From positions 39,547 to 103,546 of the forward strand of contig JALFWW010000017.1 of the NCBI GenBank assembly GCA_022786605.1: a stretch of 64,000 bases of DNA, in the 5' to 3' direction. Positions within the stretch are counted from its first letter, which is position 1, and each line of letters starts with the position of its first letter. Source of the DNA: Clostridia bacterium (GTDB taxonomy: Bacteria; Bacillota; Clostridia; Lachnospirales; Anaerotignaceae). A program made the translations under genes and the position numbers. Shown piece after piece: positions 18,358 through 29,087 of the stretch. Under the pieces are notes generated by a model. It was not told where the DNA came from. It worked only from the letters and a program-made list of their open reading frames with translations, and did not search any database.

Positions 18358-20322
18358 ATGCGGAATATGGAGAGAATGAAGGAACTGGTTGCCCTCCTCA
18401 ATGAGGCAGCGGAAGCCTATTATCAGAAAGATACAGAAATCATGTCCAACCAGCAGTATGACGCACTCTATGATGAATTGGTGCGGCTGGAAGCGGAAAC
18501 AGGCATGGTGCTGGCAAATAGCCCTACACAGAACGTGGGCTATACGGTTTTGAGCAATCTGCAAAAAATCCGTCACGAAAGCCCCATTTTGTCGCTGGAT
18601 AAAACAAAAGACCCCTTGAAGCTTCAAAGCTTCTTGGGGGATAAGAAAGGCATTTTGTCATGGAAACTGGATGGCTTGACCATTGTGCTGAAATATAGTG
18701 GCGGCGAACTGGTGCAGGCAATCACCAGAGGCAATGGGGAAATCGGCGAAGATGTGACCCATAATGCCCGTGTGTTTGCCAATCTGCCTTTGAAGATTGC
18801 TTTTGACGGAGAATTGGTGCTCAGAGGCGAAGGGGTTATTTCTTATTCAGAGTTCCAGAGAATCAATGAGGAATTGGGCGAAGGGGAAACATACAAAAAT
18901 CCCAGAAATCTTTGCAGCGGTACCGTAAGACAGCTGAACAGCGAAATTGCCGCAAAGAGAAATGTGCAGTTTTTTGCTTTTACATTGGTAAGTGCGGAAG
19001 GAAAAGAACTTTCCGACAGCAAAGCAGAAAATATGCAGTGGCTGGCTTCTTTGGGCTTTACAGTGGTGGAATCCAAAGTGGTCACAGGCGATACCATACT
19101 GAATGCGGTGGAATATTTCCGGGAACATATCGAAGGCAATGACATTGCATCTGACGGTTTGGTGCTGACATTTGACAGCATCTCTTACAGCCATAGTCTG
19201 GGACGAACTGCCAAATTCCCGAAGGACTCCATTGCTTTCAAATGGGCAGATGAAATGGCGGAAACGACTCTGCGGGAAATTGAATGGAACACTTCCCGTA
19301 CAGGACTTATGAATCCCATTGCGGTTTTTGACCCTGTGGAACTGGAAGGCTCTACGGTAAGCCGTGCCAGTGTACACAACGTGAGTATTCTGGAAGAATT
19401 GGCACTGGGCATTGGGGATACCATCAAGGTCTATAAGGCAAATATGATCATTCCCCAGATTGCGGAAAATCTTACTCGTTCCGCTTCAGCGGAAATCCCT
19501 GCCCATTGCTTCGTATGCGGCGGTGAAACGGAAGTGCGTAGCCTTAGGGATGGGAAAGCATTGTACTGCACCAATCCCAGCTGTCAGGCACAGCGTGTCC
19601 AGACATTGAGCCACTTTGTTTCCAGAGATGCCATGAACATGGAAGGGCTTTCTGAAGAAACTCTGAAAAAATTCTTGGAAAAAGGTTTTATCAATCAGTA
19701 TCCCGATCTGTTCCGTTTGGAAGAACACAAAGACGCCATTTTGGAAATGGATGGGTTTGGTGAAAAATCTTATAACAATCTCATTGCTTCCGTGGAAAAA
19801 GCAAAAGATGTCTATCTGGCAAACTTCATTTATGCCCTTGGTATCAACCATGTAGGTCTGCGGAACGCGAAACTGCTCTGCAAGTCTTTTGACAACGATT
19901 TGGAAAAGATCAAGGCGGCAGAAACGGAAGAATTGGCAGCTATCGAAGGCTTTGGGGAAATCATTGCCCATAGTATCCATCAGTATTTCCATGATGAACA
20001 GCATCTTGCTTTGCTGGCAGATGCTTTGCCATACATGCGTTTCCGTGTGGAAGAAGTGCAGGATACTTCTCAGTCACCCCTCAACGGCTTGACATTTGTA
20101 GTAACAGGTGATCTGGAGCAATTTGCAAATCGAAAGGAATTGGCTGCCTATATTGAAGCCAATGGCGGTAAAGTGACAGGCAGTGTAACAAAGAAAACCA
20201 ATTTCCTCATCAACAATGATGTCCATTCCACATCCTCAAAAAATAAGAAAGCGCAGGAACTGGGGATTCCTATTTTGGATGAAAATGCTTTTGTGGAACG
20301 GTTTGGTAAAAAAGAAGAATAA
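18358..20322 (+). CDS. ligA: NAD-dependent DNA ligase LigA
   Basis: SWKLDGLTIVLKYSGGELVQAITRGNG KxDG active site, 4-Cys zinc finger, HhH repeats, C-terminal BRCT. Exact start uncertain (TTG 18349, ATG 18358 or ATG 18367). Confidence 0.94.
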   Translation: MRNMERMKELVALLNEAAEAYYQKDTEIMSNQQYDALYDELVRLEAETGMVLANSPTQNVGYTVLSNLQKIRHESPILSLDKTKDPLKLQSFLGDKKGILSWKLDGLTIVLKYSGGELVQAITRGNGEIGEDVTHNARVFANLPLKIAFDGELVLRGEGVISYSEFQRINEELGEGETYKNPRNLCSGTVRQLNSEIAAKRNVQFFAFTLVSAEGKELSDSKAENMQWLASLGFTVVESKVVTGDTILNAVEYFREHIEGNDIASDGLVLTFDSISYSHSLGRTAKFPKDSIAFKWADEMAETTLREIEWNTSRTGLMNPIAVFDPVELEGSTVSRASVHNVSILEELALGIGDTIKVYKANMIIPQIAENLTRSASAEIPAHCFVCGGETEVRSLRDGKALYCTNPSCQAQRVQTLSHFVSRDAMNMEGLSEETLKKFLEKGFINQYPDLFRLEEHKDAILEMDGFGEKSYNNLIASVEKAKDVYLANFIYALGINHVGLRNAKLLCKSFDNDLEKIKAAETEELAAIEGFGEIIAHSIHQYFHDEQHLALLADALPYMRFRVEEVQDTSQSPLNGLTFVVTGDLEQFANRKELAAYIEANGGKVTGSVTKKTNFLINNDVHSTSSKNKKAQELGIPILDENAFVERFGKKEE

Positions 20323-20328
20323 ATATAC

Positions 20329-20376
20329 AAAGCGACTCATTTTTGACGATAAAAATGAGTCGCTTTTTTATAAAAT
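20329..20376 (+). terminator. Rho-independent terminator
   Basis: AAAGCGACTCATTTTT...AAAAATGAGTCGCTTTTTT. Confidence 0.85.
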
Positions 20377-20548
20377 GATACAAGATATTTGCTGCAAAAC
20401 TACTTCGTCCATGATGCACGAAAGATGATGTTTTTTGAGGAATCTCTTTTCTGGAAATATAAAAAAATAGCATGTTTTCAACTTTTTTATCTGTATTTTT
20501 TCTGATATTTTGTTATAATAAAAATATAGAAAGGCGGGAGAGGTTACT

Positions 20549-21436
20549 ATGAACTTAAACCAGCTGTATTATTTCAAGACTTTGGCAGAGTTAGAACATT
20601 ATACAAAAGCTGCCGAGAAACTGAATATTTCACAGCCGACCCTAAGTCATTCCATCGCGGCGATGGAAAAGGAGTTGGGTGCCTTCCTTTTCGAAAAACA
20701 GGGACGAAATGTGGTACTGACAAAATACGGCAGAATTTACATGTTTTATGTGGAAAATGCTCTGACTCAGCTGGAACTGGGGAAAAACCAGATCGAGCGG
20801 TTGGTGGCGGAAGGCGGCGGTCATGTAGGTCTGGCCTATATGACATCCGTAGGAACCAATTTTGTGCCGGAAATTATTGCAGGCTTTCTGGATGATCCCC
20901 AGAACAAAAACATTTCTTTCTCTTGTTACGAAGGCAATACCAAAACATTACTTTACAACCTGAAGCGGGAAAAATATGATTTGATTTTCTGCTCCATGGT
21001 GGAAAATGAGAGTGATGTGGAATTTATTCCTGTTTATGAACAAGGTCTGGTGGTCATTGTGCCGGAAAATCATCCTCTGGCAGAAAAAGAAAAAGTGACC
21101 ATTCAGGATATTTGTCCATATCCCCTCATCTGCTATACAAAAGAAAGTGGGATGCGCCGTATCATTGATGATTTGTTTGTCAAAGCGCAGATCATGCCAA
21201 ACATCCTTTGTCAGTTCGAAGATGTCAACTCTATGGCAGGGCTGGTGGCGGCTAATCAGGGCATCGCGATCATCACAGATAATCCATCCATACAGAATTA
21301 TAAAGTTACAAAACTGGAATTTGACACGCCTTATTCCAAACGAATGGTATATATGGCTTATGTGCTCAATCGGTATCTGCCTCCGGCAGTGGAAAAGTTC
21401 AAAGAGTACATCATTCAGCGTACAAAAGAAAAGTAA
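20549..21436 (+). CDS. LysR-family transcriptional regulator
   Basis: N-terminal HTH 'MNLNQLYYFKTLAELEHYTKAAEKLNISQPTLSHSIAAMEKELGAFLFEKQGRNVVLTKYG'. Confidence 0.93.
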   Translation: MNLNQLYYFKTLAELEHYTKAAEKLNISQPTLSHSIAAMEKELGAFLFEKQGRNVVLTKYGRIYMFYVENALTQLELGKNQIERLVAEGGGHVGLAYMTSVGTNFVPEIIAGFLDDPQNKNISFSCYEGNTKTLLYNLKREKYDLIFCSMVENESDVEFIPVYEQGLVVIVPENHPLAEKEKVTIQDICPYPLICYTKESGMRRIIDDLFVKAQIMPNILCQFEDVNSMAGLVAANQGIAIITDNPSIQNYKVTKLEFDTPYSKRMVYMAYVLNRYLPPAVEKFKEYIIQRTKEK

Positions 21437-21445
21437 ATATGAAGA

Positions 21446-21482
21446 AACGGCTGAGGTAAATTGCCTCAGCCGTTTTTATATT
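21446..21482 (+). terminator. Rho-independent (bidirectional) terminator
   Basis: AAACGGCTGAGG...CCTCAGCCGTTTTT between convergent genes. Confidence 0.8.
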
Positions 21483-22188
21483 ATTGATGACAAGCTTTCA
21501 GAAAAATAAAGTTCATATGTTTTCCAGCACCATGTTCCATGGCTGGTCTGTCGCCTATGGCATATGGATTGTCTGTTGCCAGCCAGTCAGCCCAGGCATC
21601 GTCAGCACAGGGAAGTTCTGTGATGGATAGCAGATGGGTATGTTCTTCCTGTTCAAACAGTGTTTTCCACCACTGGATGGGCTGGAATGTTGTCAGATCT
21701 TCTTCCGTCCAGCTTAGCAAAAGTTCTGGTGGTGTAGGTGAAGGCAGAGGAGCCTTCCAGCCGGGGAAGATCAGTGCGGCAAAACCATCTGGTTTTAGCA
21801 AAGGCAGGATTTTTTCAGCGAAAAAACCTGCTTCTGCCCCAAAATAATGATAGGCATCCACGCTGATAATGGCGTCAAAAAATCCTTCCGCAAAAGGCAG
21901 TGCGTTGGCATCAGCATAGATAGGAAAAATCTGCTGATCCATTCCAAGGCTGCGGAAAAATTCATGATTTTCCGTAGGAGAAATCCAAAGATCGGCAGCG
22001 AAAACAGTCACATCATATTCCTTAGCCAAATAAAGAGAGGACAACCCTTTGCCGCAGCCAAGGTCTAAAACGCGCATGCCTTTTTTCAGTGGCAGATCGG
22101 CTCCTTCCAAAAGACGAATGACATTGGGACCCATGAGGTATGTGCCATTACAATAAGGTGTGTAATCAAATTTTTTTTCTTTTTTCAT
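21481..22188 (-). CDS. SAM-dependent methyltransferase
   Basis: MRVLDLGCGKGLSSLYLAKEYDVTVFAADLW motif I; ADANALPFAEGFFDAIISVDAYHYF. Confidence 0.88.
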   Translation of the reverse strand: MKKEKKFDYTPYCNGTYLMGPNVIRLLEGADLPLKKGMRVLDLGCGKGLSSLYLAKEYDVTVFAADLWISPTENHEFFRSLGMDQQIFPIYADANALPFAEGFFDAIISVDAYHYFGAEAGFFAEKILPLLKPDGFAALIFPGWKAPLPSPTPPELLLSWTEEDLTTFQPIQWWKTLFEQEEHTHLLSITELPCADDAWADWLATDNPYAIGDRPAMEHGAGKHMNFIFLKACHQ

Positions 22189-22430
22189 CGTAAAACATCC
22201 TTTTCTTTAATTTCGTTTGTTTTTTTAGAAATGGAAAAGGGAATCTTTGTAATCTGTTGAAAAAGTTCATGAAAGACATCTTGTCTGCAAATTTCAGAAC
22301 TGTGAATCACAGGCAGGAAAATAAAACTGCCTTTTCGTAAATCACAAAGATTCTTACATAACAATGGTCAAATAGACATCTCCTTTTTATTTTTTTTATT
22401 AAAAAAGAATGGTATTCTTTTTTGTTGAAT

Positions 22431-23363
22431 TTATAAATTTATATTTGCCATTTTCACAGCTCGCAATACAGCCTGTTCTGTGACTTTTGCAGCCAAAATC
22501 CCCACAACATCAACGGGAGCGGTGGGCAGTTCCAGTTCTTCTGTGGACATACAGAACAGGGTATCTCCATCCAGGGTGGTATGAATGGGTCGGATGCACC
22601 GCGCCAGACCATCATGCGCCATACCGGCAACTTTTGCAGCCTGGGCTTTTGTCAGTTTCACATTGGTGGCGATGATGCCAATGGTGGTGTTTTTGCCGCC
22701 AAAGGAAAGGGAAGATGCGGCTTTGATGACGCCTTCTTCCGTATTGGCGAAGGTACCATCAGGATTTTTGGTGCCGGCAATGATCTTGCCGTTTTCCCAG
22801 ACATCCCCAAAAGCGTTCACTGCAATGAGAGCGGCAACGGTGATGCCGTTTTCTGTGGTTTCAGCCCAAGAACCAATGCCGCTGTTGCAGCAGTGTTCCA
22901 CGCCATTCAGTTTCCCTACCGTTGCGCCGCAGCCTGCACCGTAATCCCCTTCCATGAGGATTTCATCGGAAGCAGCTTCACAGGCAGCTCTGCCCATGGC
23001 TTTGTCAGGACGCACAAAAGCATCCCCATAACCCAGATCAAAAAGAACGGCAGAGGGAACGATGGGAACTTTTGTGACACCTACATCAAAGCCGATGCCT
23101 TTTTCTTCCAGATAATCCATAACGCCGCTGGCAGCTTCCAGACCAAAAGCGGAACCGCCGGACAGAACAACAGCCTGAACTTTTTCCATGGCATTGATGG
23201 GGTTCAGCAGGTCTGTTTCTCTGGTGCCGGGAGCGGCACCGCGGACATCTACGCCGCAGACAGCGCCTTTTTCCGCAATGACAACCGTGACCCCTGTTTT
23301 GGCTTCTGTATTTTGTGCCTGACCGACTTTCAGGCCTTTGATATCTAAAATATTATGTTTCAT
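22431..23363 (-). CDS. P1 family peptidase (DmpA/PepS-like)
   Basis: GVTVVIAEKGAVCGVDVRGAAPGTRETDLL; VVLSGGSAFGLEAASGVM; GDYGAGCGATVGK. Confidence 0.88.
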   Translation of the reverse strand: MKHNILDIKGLKVGQAQNTEAKTGVTVVIAEKGAVCGVDVRGAAPGTRETDLLNPINAMEKVQAVVLSGGSAFGLEAASGVMDYLEEKGIGFDVGVTKVPIVPSAVLFDLGYGDAFVRPDKAMGRAACEAASDEILMEGDYGAGCGATVGKLNGVEHCCNSGIGSWAETTENGITVAALIAVNAFGDVWENGKIIAGTKNPDGTFANTEEGVIKAASSLSFGGKNTTIGIIATNVKLTKAQAAKVAGMAHDGLARCIRPIHTTLDGDTLFCMSTEELELPTAPVDVVGILAAKVTEQAVLRAVKMANINL

Positions 23364-23492
23364 ATTTGCCTCCTGAAGGTACGTTTTCTTTTATATTAAC
23401 TGTATTGAAATGCCTTGTAAATATGGAAAAGCACCAAAGAATCTTGACCGCCATAGAATGAAATTATCTTGGTATGTGCGGGAGGAGAAACA

Positions 23493-24746
23493 ATGGGATA
23501 TTATCGGGTGACGGGCGGCGGAACCATTGGTGGGGAATACACAGTCAGAGGCAGTAAAAACGCGGTGCTGCCCATACTTGCGGCAACCATACTTGCGGCG
23601 GATGAAGTGGTGCTGGAAAATGTGCCCCATATAACGGATGTGTTTGTTTCTCTGGAGATTTTGGAGGAACTGGGCTGCAAGACGAAATTGGAGGACAGGA
23701 CACTGACCATTGACAGCCGGAACATTGAAAACACGGAGATCAGCGAGGAAATGGTGGGGAAAATGCGTTCTTCCATACTGTATCTGGGGGCGCTGCTTGG
23801 ACGGATGAAAAAAGCCTCTCTGGGACATCCCGGCGGATGTGTCATCGGACGGCGTCCCATTGACCTGCATCTGCGGGCATTTGAGAAAATGGGTGTACGG
23901 ATTCGGGAGGAAAATGAAATTTTCCATTGTGAGGCACCTTTGCTTTTGGGGTATCATATTTATCTGGAATATCCCAGTGTGGGGGCTACGGAAAATATCC
24001 TGCTTCTTTCCGTGAAAGCCGAGGGTACAACGGTTATCCATAATGCGGCAAGAGAACCGGAAATCGTGGCTCTGGCTCGATTCCTCCGGGCATGCGGTGC
24101 GGAAATCTACGGAGAAGGAACACCTACCATCATGGTGGAAGGGGTGCGGAAACTCCATGGAGCGGTGTTCGAGGTGCCTTTTGACCGCATCGAAGCGGGG
24201 ACATTTCTTTGTGCTGCTGCCATGACGGGTGGAAAGCTGTATCTGCATGGAGCGGAAAAACAATACATGGAACAGACGCTGGAAGTGCTGGAAAAGGCTG
24301 GCTGTGGACTGCGGTATGAGGAAGATGCCGTCTATTTGCAGGCACCAACCCGACTTTTGTCGGATTTTACACTGGCAACGGGACCATATCCCGCATTCCC
24401 TACGGATATGCAGCCAATGGTCATGAGTCTATTGACATTGGCAAAAGGAACCTGTATGATGAGTGAAACAGTGTTTGAAGCACGGTTTCGTCATGTGGCG
24501 GAATTATGCCGCATGGGAGCGAATATACAGGTGCACGGTCGAAATGCGGCAGTTTTTGGCGTGGAAAAACTCCATGGCGCAAAGGTCAAAGCAACGGATT
24601 TGCGCAGCGGCGCGGCGCTTTTGCTGGCGGCTTTGGCAGCGGAAGGAGAAACCATCGTCGAAGGCAGTGCCTTTGTGGAACGGGGTTATGAAAAACTGGA
24701 GGATGCGCTGACATTTCTGGGCGGACGGGTGCAGCTGGTATCATAA
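23493..24746 (+). CDS. murA: UDP-N-acetylglucosamine 1-carboxyvinyltransferase
   Basis: RGSKNAVLPILAATILA; HPGGCVIGRRPIDLHLRAFEKMG; FPTDMQPMVMSLLTLAKG. Confidence 0.94.
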   Translation: MGYYRVTGGGTIGGEYTVRGSKNAVLPILAATILAADEVVLENVPHITDVFVSLEILEELGCKTKLEDRTLTIDSRNIENTEISEEMVGKMRSSILYLGALLGRMKKASLGHPGGCVIGRRPIDLHLRAFEKMGVRIREENEIFHCEAPLLLGYHIYLEYPSVGATENILLLSVKAEGTTVIHNAAREPEIVALARFLRACGAEIYGEGTPTIMVEGVRKLHGAVFEVPFDRIEAGTFLCAAAMTGGKLYLHGAEKQYMEQTLEVLEKAGCGLRYEEDAVYLQAPTRLLSDFTLATGPYPAFPTDMQPMVMSLLTLAKGTCMMSETVFEARFRHVAELCRMGANIQVHGRNAAVFGVEKLHGAKVKATDLRSGAALLLAALAAEGETIVEGSAFVERGYEKLEDALTFLGGRVQLVS

Positions 24747-24757
24747 AAGGTGATTAC

Positions 24758-25549
24758 ATGAGAAAAAAAAGAAAAAAACAGATCGAAGACATTGATTTGA
24801 TGGAGGAACTGGAATATTACCAGCCACATAAAAAACGGCTGGAAATTCCGCAGAAATATGTCATCGCGGCGGTGTTAATACTGCTGGCAGGGGCAGCGTT
24901 TCTGTTTTCTCCTTTTTTTGCTGTCAAAAATATCCGGGTGGAAAATTCTGAGCGGTTTGCGACGTCAGATCTTTGTGAGAGAATTGGGCTGAATCAGGGG
25001 GATAACGCCATATTCTTTAACCGCTCCAAAGCGGAAGATATTTTGCGGCAGGACCCTTATATCAAAGATGCCAGACTGGTTTGGGAATTTCCTGATACTA
25101 TGGTCATTTCTCTGACAGAACGAAAGGTAAGAGCCTATGTGCCTTATATGGGTTCTTATCTGTACATAGATGAAGAAGGGCGGGTGCTGGATGTCCAGAA
25201 TGTTTATACGGAAGGTCTGCCACTGGTCAAAGGGCTTGTATTTTCCGGTTTCCAGATAGGAGAAGTTCTGCAGGTAGAAAATCAGGAATCTTTGCAGGTG
25301 ATGCTTCAGATTTCCCAGATGATACAGAAATACAACCTGACAGAGTTTGCGGTGGAAGTGGATGTATCTAACACATCGGATATTTATGCAACGGTCAATC
25401 AAGTACAGGTACACTTGGGCACCATGGATAATATGGATCAGAAAATACGTACTATGGCGGCAGTTGTGGTGACCATTCCCAAAGAGGACAGGGGCACTTT
25501 GGATCTGAGTGACTTATCAAAGCCCATTGTGTTCCAGTATTTGTTGTAA
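24758..25549 (+). CDS. ftsQ: Cell division protein FtsQ/DivIB
   Basis: Single TM, POTRA 'FFAVKNIRVENSERFATSDLCERIGLNQGDNAIFFN...DPYIKDARLVWEFPDTMVISLTERKVRAYVP'; location between murA and ftsZ. Confidence 0.85.
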   Translation: MRKKRKKQIEDIDLMEELEYYQPHKKRLEIPQKYVIAAVLILLAGAAFLFSPFFAVKNIRVENSERFATSDLCERIGLNQGDNAIFFNRSKAEDILRQDPYIKDARLVWEFPDTMVISLTERKVRAYVPYMGSYLYIDEEGRVLDVQNVYTEGLPLVKGLVFSGFQIGEVLQVENQESLQVMLQISQMIQKYNLTEFAVEVDVSNTSDIYATVNQVQVHLGTMDNMDQKIRTMAAVVVTIPKEDRGTLDLSDLSKPIVFQYLL

Positions 25550-25564
25550 GAAGGTGACGGATAG

Positions 25565-26287
25565 ATGAAACCAAGGGAGATCATACCCAGCATCACAGTG
25601 CTGTGCGCAATTTTGGGCGTGTTGATGGGGATACAGTATAATACTGTGCAGTCTCAGGCTGCATCGGCGGCAGGAACAGATAACGTGCGTTTGACAGAAC
25701 TTTCCGCGGAACTGCGAAAGGAGCGGGAAGAAAGAGAAGCTCTGGAAAAACAGCTGGACAAGCAGGCGGAACTGCTGGCAACCTATGAAGCTGGAGAGAC
25801 AGATGATGCCGCATTGAAATCGCTGCAGAAAGAAAATGAAAAGCTGCGGGCTTTTGCAGGTTTGTCAGAACAGACGGGACCTGGCATCATTGTGACCATG
25901 GATGACAGCAAAAAGGATATGGGCGGTGATAAGAATGCCTATCTTGTTCATGCGGAAGATGTGCTGAAAGTGGTCAATGAACTTTTTGTGGCAGGAGCGG
26001 AAGCTGTTTCTGTCAATGGACAGCGGATTGTAGCCCAGAGCGGCATCACCTGTGCCGGCAGTATCATCACCGTAAACGGTGTACGTGTAGCAGCACCTTT
26101 TGAGATCAAAGCCATTGGAGATGCCAGTGTGCTGCAGGCGGCTTTGCGTTTCCCCGGCGGTGTTGTGGATACCCTTTCTCCTTGGGGCATTGTCATTGAC
26201 ATACGGGAGGAAGCTTCTGTAACGGTTCCCGCCTATACCCAATCTGCTTTGTGGAAAACAACAGAGGAAGGAGAAGATGCGGCATGA
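25565..26287 (+). CDS. DUF881 protein
   Basis: Single TM, coiled coil, 'GPGIIVTMDDSKKD...LVHAEDVLKVVNELFVAGAEAVSVNGQRIVAQSGITCAGSIITVNGVRVAAPFEIKAIGD'. Confidence 0.88.
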   Translation: MKPREIIPSITVLCAILGVLMGIQYNTVQSQAASAAGTDNVRLTELSAELRKEREEREALEKQLDKQAELLATYEAGETDDAALKSLQKENEKLRAFAGLSEQTGPGIIVTMDDSKKDMGGDKNAYLVHAEDVLKVVNELFVAGAEAVSVNGQRIVAQSGITCAGSIITVNGVRVAAPFEIKAIGDASVLQAALRFPGGVVDTLSPWGIVIDIREEASVTVPAYTQSALWKTTEEGEDAA

Positions 26288-26649
26288 AAATCATCGTTCC
26301 TGTCATTGGATTATGCGCGGGGATTCTTTTGGGGATCAAAAGCGGCATCGTGCTGCCATACACTATGATGGCTTATGGCGGCGTTGGGATTCTGGCGTGT
26401 CTGGACACGGTACTTGGCGGCGTACGGGCGGATATGGAGCATCAGTTTCAGATGCGGATATTCGTTAGCGGCTTTTTTCTCAACGGAATCGTTGCCATTG
26501 GTCTGGTCTGGCTGGGGAAACAGCTGAATATGGATTTGTCCATTGCGGCGATTGTTGTCTTTGGATCACGGATTTTTTATAATTTTAGCAAAATTAGAAG
26601 ATTTTTATTGAATAAACGGCAAAAAGAGGCTATGATAGGAGAGGAGTAA
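26284..26649 (+). CDS. sbp: Small basic protein Sbp (DUF1290)
   Basis: 4-nt overlap with DUF881 gene; 'LCAGILLGIKSGIVLPYTMMAYGGVGILACLDTVLGGVRADMEHQFQMRIFVSGFFLNGIVAIGLVWLGKQLNMDL'. Confidence 0.85.
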   Translation: MKIIVPVIGLCAGILLGIKSGIVLPYTMMAYGGVGILACLDTVLGGVRADMEHQFQMRIFVSGFFLNGIVAIGLVWLGKQLNMDLSIAAIVVFGSRIFYNFSKIRRFLLNKRQKEAMIGEE

Positions 26650-26777
26650 AAAAAGACAGAAAAGAAAGTTAAAAATATCGAAAAAAATTATGAATTATTC
26701 TGTTTTTGTATGGTAATTCGTCTTTTTTTCATGTATAATTAAAGGTATGATTATGGAATTGGTAGGAGGGGATTTTT

Positions 26778-27917
26778 TTGCTCGAATTTGACATCCCAAT
26801 GAGCAATATGGCACAAATAAAAGTAATCGGTGTAGGCGGCGGTGGCAACAACGCTGTTGACCGTATGATTGAAGATGGATTGGACGGCGTGGAATTCATT
26901 TCCATTAACACAGATGGACAGGCTTTGGCGAAATCCAAATCCAGCACAAAAATTCAGATTGGTGAAAAACTGACCAAAGGTCTTGGCGCCGGCGGTAACC
27001 CTGAAATCGGTGAAAAATCCGTAGATGAAACACAGGATGAAATCGCGCAGGCTCTGCGTGGTTCCGATATGGTATTTATCACAGCAGGTATGGGCGGTGG
27101 CACAGGTACCGGCGCGGCACCCAGAATCGCGGCAATCTCCAAAGAACTGGGTATCCTGACTGTAGGTGTTGTTACAAAACCCTTTAACTTCGAAGGCAAA
27201 AAGAGAATGAGCAATGCGGAAAAAGGTATCGCGGAACTGAAAAAGAACGTGGATACACTGGTTATCATTCCCAACCAGAGACTGCTGAGCATCATCGACA
27301 AAAAGACAACACTGACAGAAGCATTCCGCAAAGCTGACGAAATCCTCAGACAGGGCGTACAGGGTATTGCAGACCTGATCTCCAAACCCGGCGTTATCAA
27401 TCTGGACTTTGCAGACGTTCGCACCGTTATGGCAGACAAAGGCGTTGCCCACATGGGTATCGGTCGTGCTGCTGGTGAAAACAAAGCGGAAATCGCAGCG
27501 AAAATGGCTATCCAGAGCCCTCTGCTGGAAACAACCATCGAAGGCGCAAAGAGCGTCCTGATCAACTTCAGCGGCGACATGAATCTGGGTCTGATGGAAA
27601 CAGAAGAAGCTGCGGACCTGATCAGAGAATCTATCGATCCCGAAGCAGAAATCATCTTCGGTACAACCATCAACGAAGACCTGCAGGATGAAGTTGTTGT
27701 TACAGTTATCGCAACAGGTCTGGAAGATGATATTCCCGCTCCCGAACCCAGAAGAGTGGCGCAGCCTGTGGAAAAAGCGCCTGAAGCGGCAGAAGAAGCT
27801 GTGGAAGAAAGCGCTGAGGAAACAGCAGAACAGCGTCCCGCAAGAAGATTCGCGGATCTGGATGATTTCGAATCTGAGATCAAGATTCCTGATTTCCTGA
27901 CAAGAAAGAAATTCTGA
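26778..27917 (+). CDS. ftsZ: Cell division protein FtsZ (TTG start)
   Basis: [32 protein letters not shown]; conserved C-terminal peptide [19 protein letters not shown]. First codon TTG with upstream AGGAGGGG. Confidence 0.96.
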   Translation: MLEFDIPMSNMAQIKVIGVGGGGNNAVDRMIEDGLDGVEFISINTDGQALAKSKSSTKIQIGEKLTKGLGAGGNPEIGEKSVDETQDEIAQALRGSDMVFITAGMGGGTGTGAAPRIAAISKELGILTVGVVTKPFNFEGKKRMSNAEKGIAELKKNVDTLVIIPNQRLLSIIDKKTTLTEAFRKADEILRQGVQGIADLISKPGVINLDFADVRTVMADKGVAHMGIGRAAGENKAEIAAKMAIQSPLLETTIEGAKSVLINFSGDMNLGLMETEEAADLIRESIDPEAEIIFGTTINEDLQDEVVVTVIATGLEDDIPAPEPRRVAQPVEKAPEAAEEAVEESAEETAEQRPARRFADLDDFESEIKIPDFLTRKKF

Positions 27918-27932
27918 TCTTCATACATAAGG

Positions 27933-27982
27933 AAAAACAAAAACGGATGAATCCCCAAAAGGATTGATCCGTTTTTTTGTTG
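27933..27982 (+). terminator. Rho-independent terminator of ftsZ
   Basis: AAAAACGGATGAATCC...GGATTGATCCGTTTTTTT. Confidence 0.85.
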
Positions 27983-28200
27983 TGTAAAGTGGATATTTGA
28001 TAAAAAGCCAACTTCCCAATTAGCAAGAATTACTTGGTTTCTGGTGCTATGTTGGTATAACTGCTATAGTTCTCCACTCTTGTTTTGTATGACATACTGA
28101 AAAATCATATCCTGTTATATTTTGTAATAATTTTCATGTAGAATGGTTATATGGAGTTTTTGGGGAAAGTTTATGAAAGGAGAAACAGGAGGGAAAAAGT

Positions 28201-29040
28201 ATGACAGAAACATTTTGTGGAAAAGATTGTGATTTATGTCAGGAGAAACAATCAGAAACATGCAGAGGCTGCAAAGAAGGACCGGGCAGGCGTTTTGGCG
28301 GGAACTGTCCCATTGCGGATTGCTGTCGGGAAAAATACCACGCAAACTGTGATACCTGTCAGGAAGCTATGAGCTGTACAAAACGACAGCAGAAAGATCA
28401 GATGCCGCAGATACGCATTGCGGAAGCGGAGGCAAAAGAAGAAAAAGAGGTTGAGAAACGAGAAAAAGCAAAAGTACTGGGAAAATGGCTGTGGATTCTG
28501 TTCTGGCTTCTCATTCCCAATATCATTGCGGGCATTATGTCTAACGAAAGCTTGAAGCCTATCAGTCCAACGATGTACTATATTGGTACTGTTTTGGGGA
28601 TAGTCGTAGAGATTATTTATTGTATCGTACTGTTCATGCTGCGGCATGTAGAAAAAAAATATGGATATGCTGTGATCTGTACCATTGCTGGTGTGGTGTT
28701 GTCTGTTGTGGGCTTGCTCTTGGTAGACGGGGCATTGTATTTCGCGGTACTGTTTATGTTTGCGACATTGGCAGTGAGCCTAGCAGGCAGCTACTTCCTG
28801 TACTACGGTCATGCAGCTGTATTGGAGGATTTTGATGTGGAATTTTCCGAGAAATGGAAAAAACTGTGGAAATGGCAGATTATCTGCCTCTGTGGTGCAG
28901 TAGCTGGTGTGTGCCTGCTGTTCCTGTGGATTGTTGGGGTTTTACTGGTGCTGGCAAGTGCCATTGGCATTGTGGTAATCAGTATTGTACAGCTGGTTTA
29001 TTTGTATCGCATGGCAGTGCTGTTTAGGGAATATACATAA
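28201..29040 (+). CDS. Membrane protein with N-terminal Cys-rich (DUF3795-like) segment
   Basis: CGKDCDLCQEKQSETCRGCKEGPGRRFGGNCPIADCCREKYHANCDTCQEAMSC then TM helices; own RBS and terminator. Confidence 0.7.
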   Translation: MTETFCGKDCDLCQEKQSETCRGCKEGPGRRFGGNCPIADCCREKYHANCDTCQEAMSCTKRQQKDQMPQIRIAEAEAKEEKEVEKREKAKVLGKWLWILFWLLIPNIIAGIMSNESLKPISPTMYYIGTVLGIVVEIIYCIVLFMLRHVEKKYGYAVICTIAGVVLSVVGLLLVDGALYFAVLFMFATLAVSLAGSYFLYYGHAAVLEDFDVEFSEKWKKLWKWQIICLCGAVAGVCLLFLWIVGVLLVLASAIGIVVISIVQLVYLYRMAVLFREYT

Positions 29041-29087
29041 TTTGAAAATAAAAAAGGATACGCTGTAATAGCGTATCCTTTTTACTT

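Noticed and set aside
16033-18627. 864-aa minus-strand ORF
   Set aside because: Shadow ORF antisense to pcrA; F/H/C/Q-rich composition with no domain; pcrA frame is clearly coding.
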